From NCBI RefSeq assembly GCF_014649955.1, contig NZ_BMUA01000033.1, positions 1 to 64,000 of the forward strand: a DNA stretch of 64,000 nucleotides. Direction: 5' to 3'. Source of the stretch: Streptomyces violascens. GTDB lineage: Bacteria > Actinomycetota > Actinomycetes > Streptomycetales > Streptomycetaceae. Made by a program: the position numbers and the translations under genes. Positions 50,390-58,361 of this stretch are shown in pieces. Under the pieces are notes generated by a model, which saw only the letters and a list, made by a program, of their open reading frames with translations, had not been told where the DNA came from and did no database searches. Each line of letters opens with the position of its first letter. Position 1 is the stretch's first letter.

Positions 50390-51412
50390 TCAGTCCCGCG
50401 CTGTGCTTTTCTGGCCCGCCGCCCAGCGAGAGGTGAGTGTGTCCACGGCGGCGACGGCCCGTCCGGTGCGGGCGTCGTCCGTGCGCACCGTGTTGCTGAA
50501 CTCGACGTGCAGGAACGGGACATTCTCGGCCGCGGCTTTCCGGCCCTCCACGTTCTCGGTGCCTTCCAGCGGGCAGGAGCGCGCCCAGGCCCGGCATACC
50601 TCGAACCCCTGCCCCTGTAGGGCGTCCGCCAGGGTCTTGCCGTCAGCACGACCTGCCGTACCGGTCCCGGTGGAGGCGATGACGTCGCGGCCAGGATCGG
50701 AGTCGTCGGCGAAGCCGTGGACCTGGACGCCGGGCAGGCCGCGCTCGGCGAGCTCGTCGCAGACCGCCGCGAAGACCGTGTCGCGGCGGTGTGCGACGTC
50801 GGCCGAGTTGCCCCGCCCCGCGTCTCGATGGGCGCCCGCGATGACGAGGACACCGCCGGGGGAGCCCAACAGGACGCGCGCGCCGAGCCGTTCGGTGCGG
50901 GCATCGGCTACGGGGTGTGGCGCCTGGACGGACCAGCGCACGGGTGAGGACAGGTCGATGTAGACCCGGCCCCAGCCGCGGGGCGCGGGAACGGTCTCGC
51001 TGCGGTCGGAGAGTTCCGCGTACGTCCGGCCCGTCTCGGCATCCACGAGCGTGCGCAGCTGGTAGCCGACGCGGGAGAGGGTCCGGCCGGCCTCCTCGCG
51101 CTTGCCGTCGAGCACGAGTCCCACGGACTCGGCCATGGTGCGCCGGTCGGTGGGGCTTGGTGCGCGATATCCGGAGTCCCCGCGGAAGGGCGCGGCGAAC
51201 TCGACTATGCGGCGCTCCAGTTCACTTCGGGGCGGTCCGCTGGGGGAGGGGGTCGCGCGGGGCTGCGGGTGCTGTCTGTCCGCCTGGTCGTCCCGGTTCG
51301 TGCCGCTGCCCCAGCGGCCTTCGGTGAGGGCGAGGGCCGACGCGATCAGAGCGCCGAGCAGGACGAGCGCCGAGGTGATGGCGATCGCTTTTGTCTTCCT
51401 GTGCACAGTCAT
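50390..51412 (-). CDS. membrane-anchored or secreted zinc-type hydrolase next to pgs locus 2
   Basis: A 340-residue protein with an N-terminal membrane/signal segment (AIAITSALVLLGALIASALAL), a Pro/Arg linker, and a C-terminal domain with VQAPHPVADARTERLG, VLVIAGAHRDAG, VHGFADDSDPG and VPFLHVEFSNTVR. The HPxxD, AHR and HxE pattern looks like a metal-dependent amidase or carboxypeptidase centre. I do not recognise the family with certainty. Divergent from pgs locus 2, so action on a gamma-glutamyl polymer or peptidoglycan is a contextual guess. Confidence 0.65.
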   Translation of the reverse strand: MTVHRKTKAIAITSALVLLGALIASALALTEGRWGSGTNRDDQADRQHPQPRATPSPSGPPRSELERRIVEFAAPFRGDSGYRAPSPTDRRTMAESVGLVLDGKREEAGRTLSRVGYQLRTLVDAETGRTYAELSDRSETVPAPRGWGRVYIDLSSPVRWSVQAPHPVADARTERLGARVLLGSPGGVLVIAGAHRDAGRGNSADVAHRRDTVFAAVCDELAERGLPGVQVHGFADDSDPGRDVIASTGTGTAGRADGKTLADALQGQGFEVCRAWARSCPLEGTENVEGRKAAAENVPFLHVEFSNTVRTDDARTGRAVAAVDTLTSRWAAGQKSTARD

Positions 51413-51806
51413 GGCCGGACCAAAGATACGGGGCGAGGTGGGAAAGGAGGTGGGGGACCGAGAGGAGATGCAGCATGCAGCACCTACTTAGTCGCATATA
51501 TGGGCTTAATCCGGACAATCGTCCTCTGTCGTGTCATTTGCCTGGGGCTTGCAGGTGGGCTGCCCCTTCCGCCCGTCGTTTGCCAAGGATTTGCGCAAAG
51601 ATCTTTTCCAATATATTTTTCAGTGAATTTTGTTCGGAGGTAGGCAACTCTTTACCTATCTCATGGTTGGGGGTCTCGCGTCGCACGCTCGTACGCCCCG
51701 GGGTGGGACGGCCGCCTCGGGTTGGCGCCCGAAGAAGCAGAAGAGGAGCGTCGCGTTGGCGGCTTCGGGATCCAGGCGGCGGCACAAGGTCCGCCGCAGG
51801 TCGGAC
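51413..51806. promoter_or_regulatory. AT-rich divergent promoter region of pgs locus 2
   Basis: The stretch 51480-51640 is markedly AT-rich for this genome (for example TTTTCCAATATATTTTTCAG near 51604). It must hold the promoters for the hydrolase and the pgs operon. GGAGGT at 51634-51639 is not at proper distance from the chosen start. AT-rich DNA of this kind is often bound by Lsr2 in actinobacteria. Confidence 0.5.
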
Positions 51807-53993
51807 ATGTCGCTGATAGGTGGCATACGTCCACCCATCGCTGTGCTGGCCACGCTGCTTCTGTCCCTCGCGGGCATCACCGCGCTCGCCCTCGGCAGAC
51901 CCGAGAACGCGCTCGTACCGGAGGCCGTCCGCAAGTCCCAGCAGTACGTCGCCGAGGACGGGGCCATCGCGCTGCGTGCCTCCCTCGACGAATCGATCAC
52001 TGATCTGACCCGCACCGCCACCCTCTTCAACCAGCAGCAACCCGCGCCCGCCGACGACGTCCTGGACAAGGTCGGCGATGTGTACCAGAAGTGGCGCGGC
52101 ACCGCCGTCATGGAGATCGCCTCGGGCAAGCTCCTCGGTGCGCGCGGCGAGAACGTACCGCTCACCGCCATCGACCGAAGCCGCCTGGCCGACGAGGGCG
52201 GTCTGGCTCCGCGCCTGGTCCGCCTGGAGAACGGTCAGACCCGTCTGGTCACCCTGGCCCTGCTGTCCTGGGAAGGCCGGCCCCAACAGCTCCTGATCGC
52301 CTCCAGCAGCCTCAACTTCCCCGGTGTGAACCTCGGCGAGGGCCGGGCCATCGGCGTCGTGGACAGCGACGGGCACGTCCTGAGCAGCCACGGCGCGCTC
52401 GGCGGCAAGGGAGCCAGGGAGCAACTGCGCACCTTCGCGGGCATCGCGGCCAAGAAGGGCAAGCAGAACGCGATCTCCGCCAAGGCTCCCGGCGCAGGCG
52501 GCTACACGGGCGTCAGCGGCCACCTGGCCGGGGACAGCGTCGCGGACAAGCAGACCATCGGCGGCTACGCCACGCTCGCCGCGGGCGATCCCGGCCAAGC
52601 CACCCCGGCCGGCACTCTCGGTCTCACGGTCGTCACCCAGGTCGGTGTCGCCGAGCACGCGTCCCGGCTCGCCCGCCCCGCCGTCGGGCTCGTGGCGGCG
52701 GGCGCCCTTCTCGTTATCGGCGCCCTCGCGGTCATGCTGCTCCTGTCCACGGTGCAACGCCCCTTGATCAGACTCTTCCTGGAGAGCCGCCGCCTCACCC
52801 GCGGTGACCTAGAGCGCCCCGTGACCGTGCCGAGGTCCGGCGAGGCCGCGCGGATCGGCGCCGCCCTGGAGCGGCTGCGCTGCCAGCTGCGCGGAGCACC
52901 CGTCGCCGCGCAGGATCCACCACGTCCCGTACGCCGCAGGAGGCCCGGCACCCGGGCGCTCCTCGTCGTGTGCGCCCTGCTGCTGCTCGGATGGGCCGCG
53001 CCGCTGATGCTCCTGCTCAACCGGGCCGAGGACGACGTCCGCGTACCGACCCAGAGTGTCCACGACCAGAAGGCGCGCACCGCGACGCTCAGCGACCGGG
53101 TGCGCCGCGCCCTCAACGAGGGCCACGCCGACCTTGCCGCCGTCGCGTCCCTCATCGACGACCGCACCTCCGCCCAGGACATGACTGCCGTCCTGGACCG
53201 CACCGTCAAGGATCACCAGCGTTACGAGTCGGTGTACGTCCTCGGCGCCGACGGCACGATCCTCGCCCGGGCCGGTCACACCCCCCACCACGCCACAGGA
53301 GAGGCCCCTTCGGAGAACGCCTTCGAGGTGAGCGGCCACGGAGGCAAGAAACCCGTCATCGCCGCCACAGTCGCGGCGCCGGACCGCCAAGGCGCCGCAG
53401 TCGTCGGGGAGTTCCGCATCGAGTTCATCAACGCGCTGCTCGGCCGCCAGGGACTCGGCGAGGTCCGCGTCGTCGACACCGAGGGCCGCGTCATCGGCGG
53501 CGACTCGGGATACCGCGCCTTCCAGAAACTGCCCTCCTCACTCCGACCTCTGCTTGAGCGGAAGGCCGAGCACGGCGAGGTGCGGCGCGACGGCGGGAAC
53601 GTACGCGTCGTCGCCGCAGCGCCGTTCTCCGGCGGCGGGGCGGCGGACTCCCTGCAGTGGACGGTGGTCAGCTCCCAGCCTGCCTCCTGGCTCGCCATCC
53701 CCGAGTACAGCCTGCAGAACCGCACGGTCCTCGCCGGCATGCTCGGCCTCACCGCGGCCGCGGCCTGCCTCGGCTGGCTGCACATCGTCGTCGCGCGCCC
53801 GCTGCGCGAACTGGCCGACCAGGCCGAGAAGCTGGCCGACGGCGACCGCAAGACAGTGCTCTACCCGCGCCACCACGACGAGGTCGGCGCCGTGGCCCGC
53901 AGCCTGGAACTGATCCGACAACGCCTCCAGGACCAGCAACGCCAACGCGACGGCGCCACCCGCACGCCCGCCGCGGCCGGAAGGAACCAGTAA
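51807..53993 (+). CDS. double Cache/HAMP membrane sensor, pgs locus 2
   Basis: About 728 residues from ATG 51807; an in-frame ATG at 51664 would add 47 basic residues and is also possible. Layout: TM1 (6-28), Cache-like domain, TM2 (about 294-318) with a HAMP-like segment (ESRRLTRGDLERPVTV), TM3 (about 381-404), second Cache-like domain, TM4 (about 641-662) and a C-terminal HAMP (RPLRELADQAEKLADGDRK). No kinase, cyclase or methyl-accepting domain follows. The second half is paralogous to the broken sensor of pgs locus 1. It ends 4 nt before pgsB and probably regulates the synthase post-translationally (inference). Confidence 0.8.
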   Translation: MSLIGGIRPPIAVLATLLLSLAGITALALGRPENALVPEAVRKSQQYVAEDGAIALRASLDESITDLTRTATLFNQQQPAPADDVLDKVGDVYQKWRGTAVMEIASGKLLGARGENVPLTAIDRSRLADEGGLAPRLVRLENGQTRLVTLALLSWEGRPQQLLIASSSLNFPGVNLGEGRAIGVVDSDGHVLSSHGALGGKGAREQLRTFAGIAAKKGKQNAISAKAPGAGGYTGVSGHLAGDSVADKQTIGGYATLAAGDPGQATPAGTLGLTVVTQVGVAEHASRLARPAVGLVAAGALLVIGALAVMLLLSTVQRPLIRLFLESRRLTRGDLERPVTVPRSGEAARIGAALERLRCQLRGAPVAAQDPPRPVRRRRPGTRALLVVCALLLLGWAAPLMLLLNRAEDDVRVPTQSVHDQKARTATLSDRVRRALNEGHADLAAVASLIDDRTSAQDMTAVLDRTVKDHQRYESVYVLGADGTILARAGHTPHHATGEAPSENAFEVSGHGGKKPVIAATVAAPDRQGAAVVGEFRIEFINALLGRQGLGEVRVVDTEGRVIGGDSGYRAFQKLPSSLRPLLERKAEHGEVRRDGGNVRVVAAAPFSGGGAADSLQWTVVSSQPASWLAIPEYSLQNRTVLAGMLGLTAAAACLGWLHIVVARPLRELADQAEKLADGDRKTVLYPRHHDEVGAVARSLELIRQRLQDQQRQRDGATRTPAAAGRNQ

Positions 53994-53997
53994 CACC

Positions 53998-55482
53998 GTG
54001 CTTTTCCTCTACACCGTGCTCGTGGTGTGCGGGGCCCTCCTGCTGATCTCCGGAGTGATCGAACAGCGGCGGCACTACGTCAACCTCGACCGCATCCCGA
54101 CCCGCGTGCTCGTCAACGGCATCCGCGGCAAGAGCTCCATAACCCGCCTGTGCGCGGGTGCGCTGCGCGGCGGCGACCTCGTCACCGTCGCCAAGACCAC
54201 CGGAACCGCTGCCCGGTTCATCCACCCGGACGCCACCGAGGAGCCCGTCTACCGCAAGTTCGGCATCGCCAACGTCGTCGAGCAGATCGGCATCGTGCGG
54301 CGCGCCAGCGCCTACCATCCCGATGCCCTCGTCATCGAGTGCATGGCCGTCATGCCCGCGCTCCAGGAGATCAACCAGTCCAAGCTGATCCGCTCGACGA
54401 TCGGCGTCCTCTGCAACGTCCGCGAGGACCACCTCGCCGAGATGGGCCCCACCCTCGACGACGTGGCACGCTCGCTGTGCCGCTCGATGCCCGAGAACGG
54501 CATCTGCGTCACCGCCGAGAAGGACCGCTTCGCCATCCTCCAGGAAGAGGCCGAGAAACGGAACTGCCGCCTCGTCTACGCCGACCCGGAGATGGTCACC
54601 GACGCGGAACTGCGCGGCTTCAGCTGGTTCACCTTCAAGGAGAACGTGGCCATCGCGCTCGTCGTCGCCGGACTCCTCGGCGTCGACCGCGAGACCGCGC
54701 TGCGGGGCATGTACGACGCCCCGCCGGACCCCGGAGTCCTCTCCGTGGAGCGGTATGTGACCCACGAGGACAAGAAGCTCCGCTTCGCCAACGTCTTCGC
54801 GGCCAACGACCCCGAGTCGACGCTGATGAACATCAACCAGCTGCTCGACCTCGGCGCCATCCATCGCCCTCTGAACGTGGTCATCAACTGTCGCCCCGAC
54901 CGTGTCGAACGCAACGGCCAGATGGGCGAGATCATCCCCGACCTCGACCCCGACCAGGTCTTCGTCATCGGCCACCCGGCCAAGTCCGCCATCGACGCCA
55001 TCCCGGCCGCCTACCGCGACCGCGCTGTCGACCTCGGCGGCGACCGGCGCGACCCCGAGGAGTTCATGCGGGAGCTCCTGGGCCGGCTCGGGCCCGACTC
55101 CTCGCTCGTCGCCATCGGCAACATCCACGGCCAGGGCGAACTGCTCCTCGAACACCTCGCACACCTCCCGCCGGACGACTCCGCCGAGCCCGCCGCGCCT
55201 GCCACACCCGAGCGGATGGCCCGGGACGCCGAGCCGACCATGCAGTACGCACCCCACCTCGACCCCTACCAGCCCTACCCGCAGACGTACGAGGACCGCT
55301 ACGCGCCACACGACGCGCAGCGCGCGGGGGAGCAGTACCCGCACCCGGCCCCGCACCCCGAGCAGAACCCGGCGCACCCCGCGCACCGGGAACAGGCCCG
55401 CACCCGCAGCCTGTTCGAGCCGCGCGTACCTCCCGCCGACGATTCCCCGCAGTGGCACAACCCAGGAGAGCAGCACCCTTGA
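53998..55482 (+). CDS. pgsB: PgsB/CapB-like poly-gamma-glutamate ligase, pgs locus 2
   Basis: A 494-residue PgsB. Membrane anchor (FLYTVLVVCGALLLISGVI), P-loop in RVLVNGIRGKSSITRL (residues 41-47), then KTTGTAARFIHPDATEEPVY, GVLCNVREDHLAEMGPT, FAANDPESTLMNINQL and AIGNIHGQGELLLEH. After residue about 400 it carries a roughly 95-residue His/Pro/Tyr-rich tail absent from the copy at 5465, probably disordered. GTG start. The stop overlaps pgsC (TTGA). Confidence 0.9.
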   Translation: MLFLYTVLVVCGALLLISGVIEQRRHYVNLDRIPTRVLVNGIRGKSSITRLCAGALRGGDLVTVAKTTGTAARFIHPDATEEPVYRKFGIANVVEQIGIVRRASAYHPDALVIECMAVMPALQEINQSKLIRSTIGVLCNVREDHLAEMGPTLDDVARSLCRSMPENGICVTAEKDRFAILQEEAEKRNCRLVYADPEMVTDAELRGFSWFTFKENVAIALVVAGLLGVDRETALRGMYDAPPDPGVLSVERYVTHEDKKLRFANVFAANDPESTLMNINQLLDLGAIHRPLNVVINCRPDRVERNGQMGEIIPDLDPDQVFVIGHPAKSAIDAIPAAYRDRAVDLGGDRRDPEEFMRELLGRLGPDSSLVAIGNIHGQGELLLEHLAHLPPDDSAEPAAPATPERMARDAEPTMQYAPHLDPYQPYPQTYEDRYAPHDAQRAGEQYPHPAPHPEQNPAHPAHREQARTRSLFEPRVPPADDSPQWHNPGEQHP

Positions 55483-55961
55483 TCCCCTCCGTCCTGACCC
55501 CCGAGATCGCCGCCATCGGCATCGCGATCGGGCTGCTCTTCTCCCTGGTCTGCTACCTGACGACCAACCTCTCGCCCGGCGGCATGATCACCCCGGGCTG
55601 GCTCGCGCTGACCCTCGTCGAGGACCTGCAGCGCGCCGCGATGGTCGCTGGCGTCACCGCCCTCACCTATGCCGGCACGCTGCTGATGCAGAAGTTCGTG
55701 ATCCTCTATGGCAAGCGGCTCTTCGCCGCCGTTGTCCTGCTCGGCGTCACCCTCCAGGCCACCGTCATGATCGTGCTCTCCTTGGAGTTCCCGCTCATGT
55801 ACGCCAACCAGACCCTCGGCTTCATCGTGCCCGGCCTGATCGCCTACCAGCTGGTCCGCCAGCCCAAGGGACCCACCCTCCTCGCCACGGGATCGGTGAC
55901 GCTCATGGCCTATGTCGTCCTCACCGCCGGAATCCTCCTCGGCGTAATGCCGTCCGCCTGA
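55479..55961 (+). CDS. pgsC: PgsC/CapC-like membrane protein, pgs locus 2
   Basis: A 160-residue membrane protein from the TTG at 55479, with AGGAG about 11 nt upstream and overlap with the pgsB stop. Signatures: YLTTNLSPGGMITPGWLA, FVILYGKRLFAAVVLLG, TLGFIVPGLIAYQLVRQP. Same hydrophobic pattern and length as the copy at 4989-5468. Works with PgsB in the membrane. Confidence 0.88.
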   Translation: MIPSVLTPEIAAIGIAIGLLFSLVCYLTTNLSPGGMITPGWLALTLVEDLQRAAMVAGVTALTYAGTLLMQKFVILYGKRLFAAVVLLGVTLQATVMIVLSLEFPLMYANQTLGFIVPGLIAYQLVRQPKGPTLLATGSVTLMAYVVLTAGILLGVMPSA

Positions 55962-55985
55962 CCCAGGATCGGAGCCGAAACAGCC

Positions 55986-57062
55986 ATGCCCCCCATGAAG
56001 AAACGCACCACCGTGCACGCCCTGACCGTGCTGGCCCTGCTGGCGTCCAGCGCGTACCTCACCGTGGAACTGCGCAGGGAGGAGCGGGACTCGGCGCCCG
56101 GCGTCCAGACCGTCAAGGACCGCCCTGTCGGGGAGGCCGACGCCGGCAAGGACAGCGGCAAGGAGCGCTGGGAGCGCCTGAACAACCCCGCGCGCACCGT
56201 GCTGCGCGGCGACCAGGGCCAGATCCTGGCCACGTTCACCGACAAGGCGCGCACCGCGACCCTCAGGGGCCCCTCGCGCACCTTCGCCGAACCCGCGAAC
56301 ACAGCCGTCCGCGTCGTCACGGAGGACTGGGTACGTCTGATGCCCCAGGCCTGGCGCCAAGGAGCCGAGAAGGAGGCGTGGTTCAAAACCTGGTTCAACA
56401 AGGCCTCGAGCACCAAGGAGGACGACCTCTTCGCGACCGCCTTCCAGTACGCCACGGGAGCGCCGGTCAAGAAGGACGCCAAGGGCCTCGCGTACGCAGG
56501 CGACGCCAAGTTCGGCCCGGTCAACCCGGACCTCACCAAGAACCGCGGCACGCCGCTGCTCGAACAGTCCGACTTCTTCCACTACTTGGGCATCCCCTAC
56601 ACCTTCCGCGACGGCACGACCAAGCAGCCGGAGACGGCCCGCGCCGGCGCCATCGACTGCTCGGGGTTCGTGCGCATGGTGTTCGGCTACCGGGCTCGCT
56701 ATCCGCTGGCGTCCGACGACAACAAGGGCGACGGCCTGCCCCGCACGGCCAATGGCATGGCGCGCTCGCGTCTGGGCGCGGACATCATCCCGCTGTCGGG
56801 CCCGGCGCCCTGGTACGAACGCCCCAAGAACATCGACGTGCTCCAGCCCGGCGACCTTCTCTTCTTCAAGATGGACCACCACACCGGCGACCGCCTCGAC
56901 CACGTCGCCCTCTACCTGGGACCGGACACCGAGGGCCACAAGACGTTCATCTCCAGCCGCAAGGAAGTCAACGGTCCGACGATCGGTGACAAGGGCGGGG
57001 TCTCCCGCATCGACGGAAACGGCTTCTACGCACAGCTGCTGCGCAACGCGAAGCGGCTTTGA
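55986..57062 (+). CDS. membrane-anchored NlpC/P60 family protein, pgs locus 2
   Basis: A 358-residue protein with an N-terminal signal anchor (VHALTVLALLASSAYLTV), a linker domain shared with the locus 1 copy (SRTFAEPANTAVRVVTEDWV) and a C-terminal NlpC/P60 domain: Cys225 in AIDCSGFVRMVFGYR, His306 in LDHVALYLG. ATG 55986 chosen; ATG 55995 is close. 24 nt after pgsC, so same operon. Candidate gamma-glutamyl hydrolase that trims or releases the polymer. Confidence 0.85.
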   Translation: MPPMKKRTTVHALTVLALLASSAYLTVELRREERDSAPGVQTVKDRPVGEADAGKDSGKERWERLNNPARTVLRGDQGQILATFTDKARTATLRGPSRTFAEPANTAVRVVTEDWVRLMPQAWRQGAEKEAWFKTWFNKASSTKEDDLFATAFQYATGAPVKKDAKGLAYAGDAKFGPVNPDLTKNRGTPLLEQSDFFHYLGIPYTFRDGTTKQPETARAGAIDCSGFVRMVFGYRARYPLASDDNKGDGLPRTANGMARSRLGADIIPLSGPAPWYERPKNIDVLQPGDLLFFKMDHHTGDRLDHVALYLGPDTEGHKTFISSRKEVNGPTIGDKGGVSRIDGNGFYAQLLRNAKRL

Positions 57063-57084
57063 CCCAGGGCCAGGCCGCTCTCCC

Positions 57085-57861
57085 GTCCGACGCAGTGGAT
57101 CGGCCGCCAGCGCAAATACTTCCGCGACGGGACACTTGCCGAGCACCGGATTGCCGCCCACAACGCCCTCGGCATGATCTGGGACCACCGCAACAGCGCC
57201 TGACAGCGCAACCTCGACGCCTTCATAGCCTGGCGCGCCACCCACATGCCCTCGTCCCGCAGCCGCACGTCACCGACGACGGCATCAAACTCGGCGCCTG
57301 GGTCACCCAGATGCGCCACAAGTACGCCACCGGGCAGCTCCCGGCCCAGCGCGTCACCGAGCTTGAGGACGCAGGCTTCGCCTGGCGTCCGTCCTTCACC
57401 CTCGCCCAGACCCGCTACCCTGACGCTGCCCGCTCCTGGCACCGGCTGCATGGCCACCTCGGCGTGCCGCACAGCGGCGAACAGGACGGCCTCCGCCTGG
57501 GCAACTGGCTCCACCAGCAGCGCCGAGCCCACGCCGCAGGCACGCTCAACGAACAATCAAGTCGGCACTGGACGCACTCGGCTACGACTGGGACAGTCCC
57601 CCGCCCCGCCCCGCCCCGCATCCAGCCCGACCGCCGCCGCATCGCCCAGCCCTCCTCAGAAGCGGCCTGGCGCCGCGATACCAAGCCGCCCTCGGCTATT
57701 ACATGGAACACGGACATCTGACCGTGCCCGACGGCACGGTTGCCGGAGGGATCCGACTGGACGCCTGGCTCACTTGCCAGCGAGCCGCCCGCCGCGCCAA
57801 CCGCCTCACCGATGCCCAGACCGCCGCGCTCGACGCCATCAAGATCCGCTGGAACCGGTGA
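57085..57861 (+). pseudogene. helicase-associated-domain repeat protein, decayed
   Basis: Fragments in three frames: QWIGRQRKYFRDGTLAEHR then a TGA inside AW (57202-57204 region), KLGAWVTQMRHKYATGQLPA, RLGNWLHQQRRAHAAGTLNE, and after another shift ALDALGYDWD and IRLDAWLTCQRAARRANRL to a stop at 57861. These are helicase-associated (HA) repeats (xLGxWhxxQRxxxxxGxLxxxxxxxLdxhGhxW) normally found behind a DEAD/DEAH helicase, which is missing here. Confidence 0.7.
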
Positions 57862-58055
57862 ACTCGCCGAGACTCGACCGATTTGCCGCACGTCGACGGC
57901 AACAGGCGACCCAACAGAGGGCAGTGTGGGCATCCCGGTCACGGCCGCCGCAGCTCGATCTCCCCAGTCTGCAGGACACCGAAGCGACGCGGTTACCGAC
58001 GGCGCGGTCGCAGGCGATAGCGTCCAGGGCTCCTGGGAAGGACACAGCTCGCCTG
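57862..58055. other. gap before the palindrome
   Basis: No gene recognised. Confidence 0.25.
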
Positions 58056-58097
58056 CCGGAATGCGCCGCTGCTCCCGGGAGCAGCGGCGCATTCCGG
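58056..58097. terminator. 42 bp perfect palindrome
   Basis: The 21 bp arm at 58056-58076 is followed immediately by its exact reverse complement at 58077-58097, centred on CCCGGG, with no loop bases. In RNA it would form a very stable hairpin, so a bidirectional terminator is the simplest reading. A perfect uninterrupted palindrome of this length is rare in chromosomes, because it is unstable. No T tract. Confidence 0.6.
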
Positions 58098-58361
58098 ATC
58101 GGATGGTGCGCGCGGCGGCTGCATACGGTTCGAGGAAGGCTGTCGGCGTTCGCCTGAAAGTACCCAGCCCGGTACGCGGCTATGTATCCAGCAAGTTCGA
58201 TATCGCCGGGCGTGGGGGCTACCCGCTTGTTGGCCTTCTTCGGGACGGGTGTGCTGGTCGTGAGAGGGGGGCGCCTCACCAGCTTGACTACGAGTCTTGC
58301 AACTTCCCGCGCAGGTGGTCTCGGTTTGGGCATGCTGGTGGCGGTGGACCGGGGGGCGAAT
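58098..58361. other. upstream region of the NB-ARC gene
   Basis: The NB-ARC frame is open upstream to 58182, but the extension looks non-native; GGGGGG at 58351-58356 marks the start at 58362. No promoter box is obvious. Confidence 0.3.
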
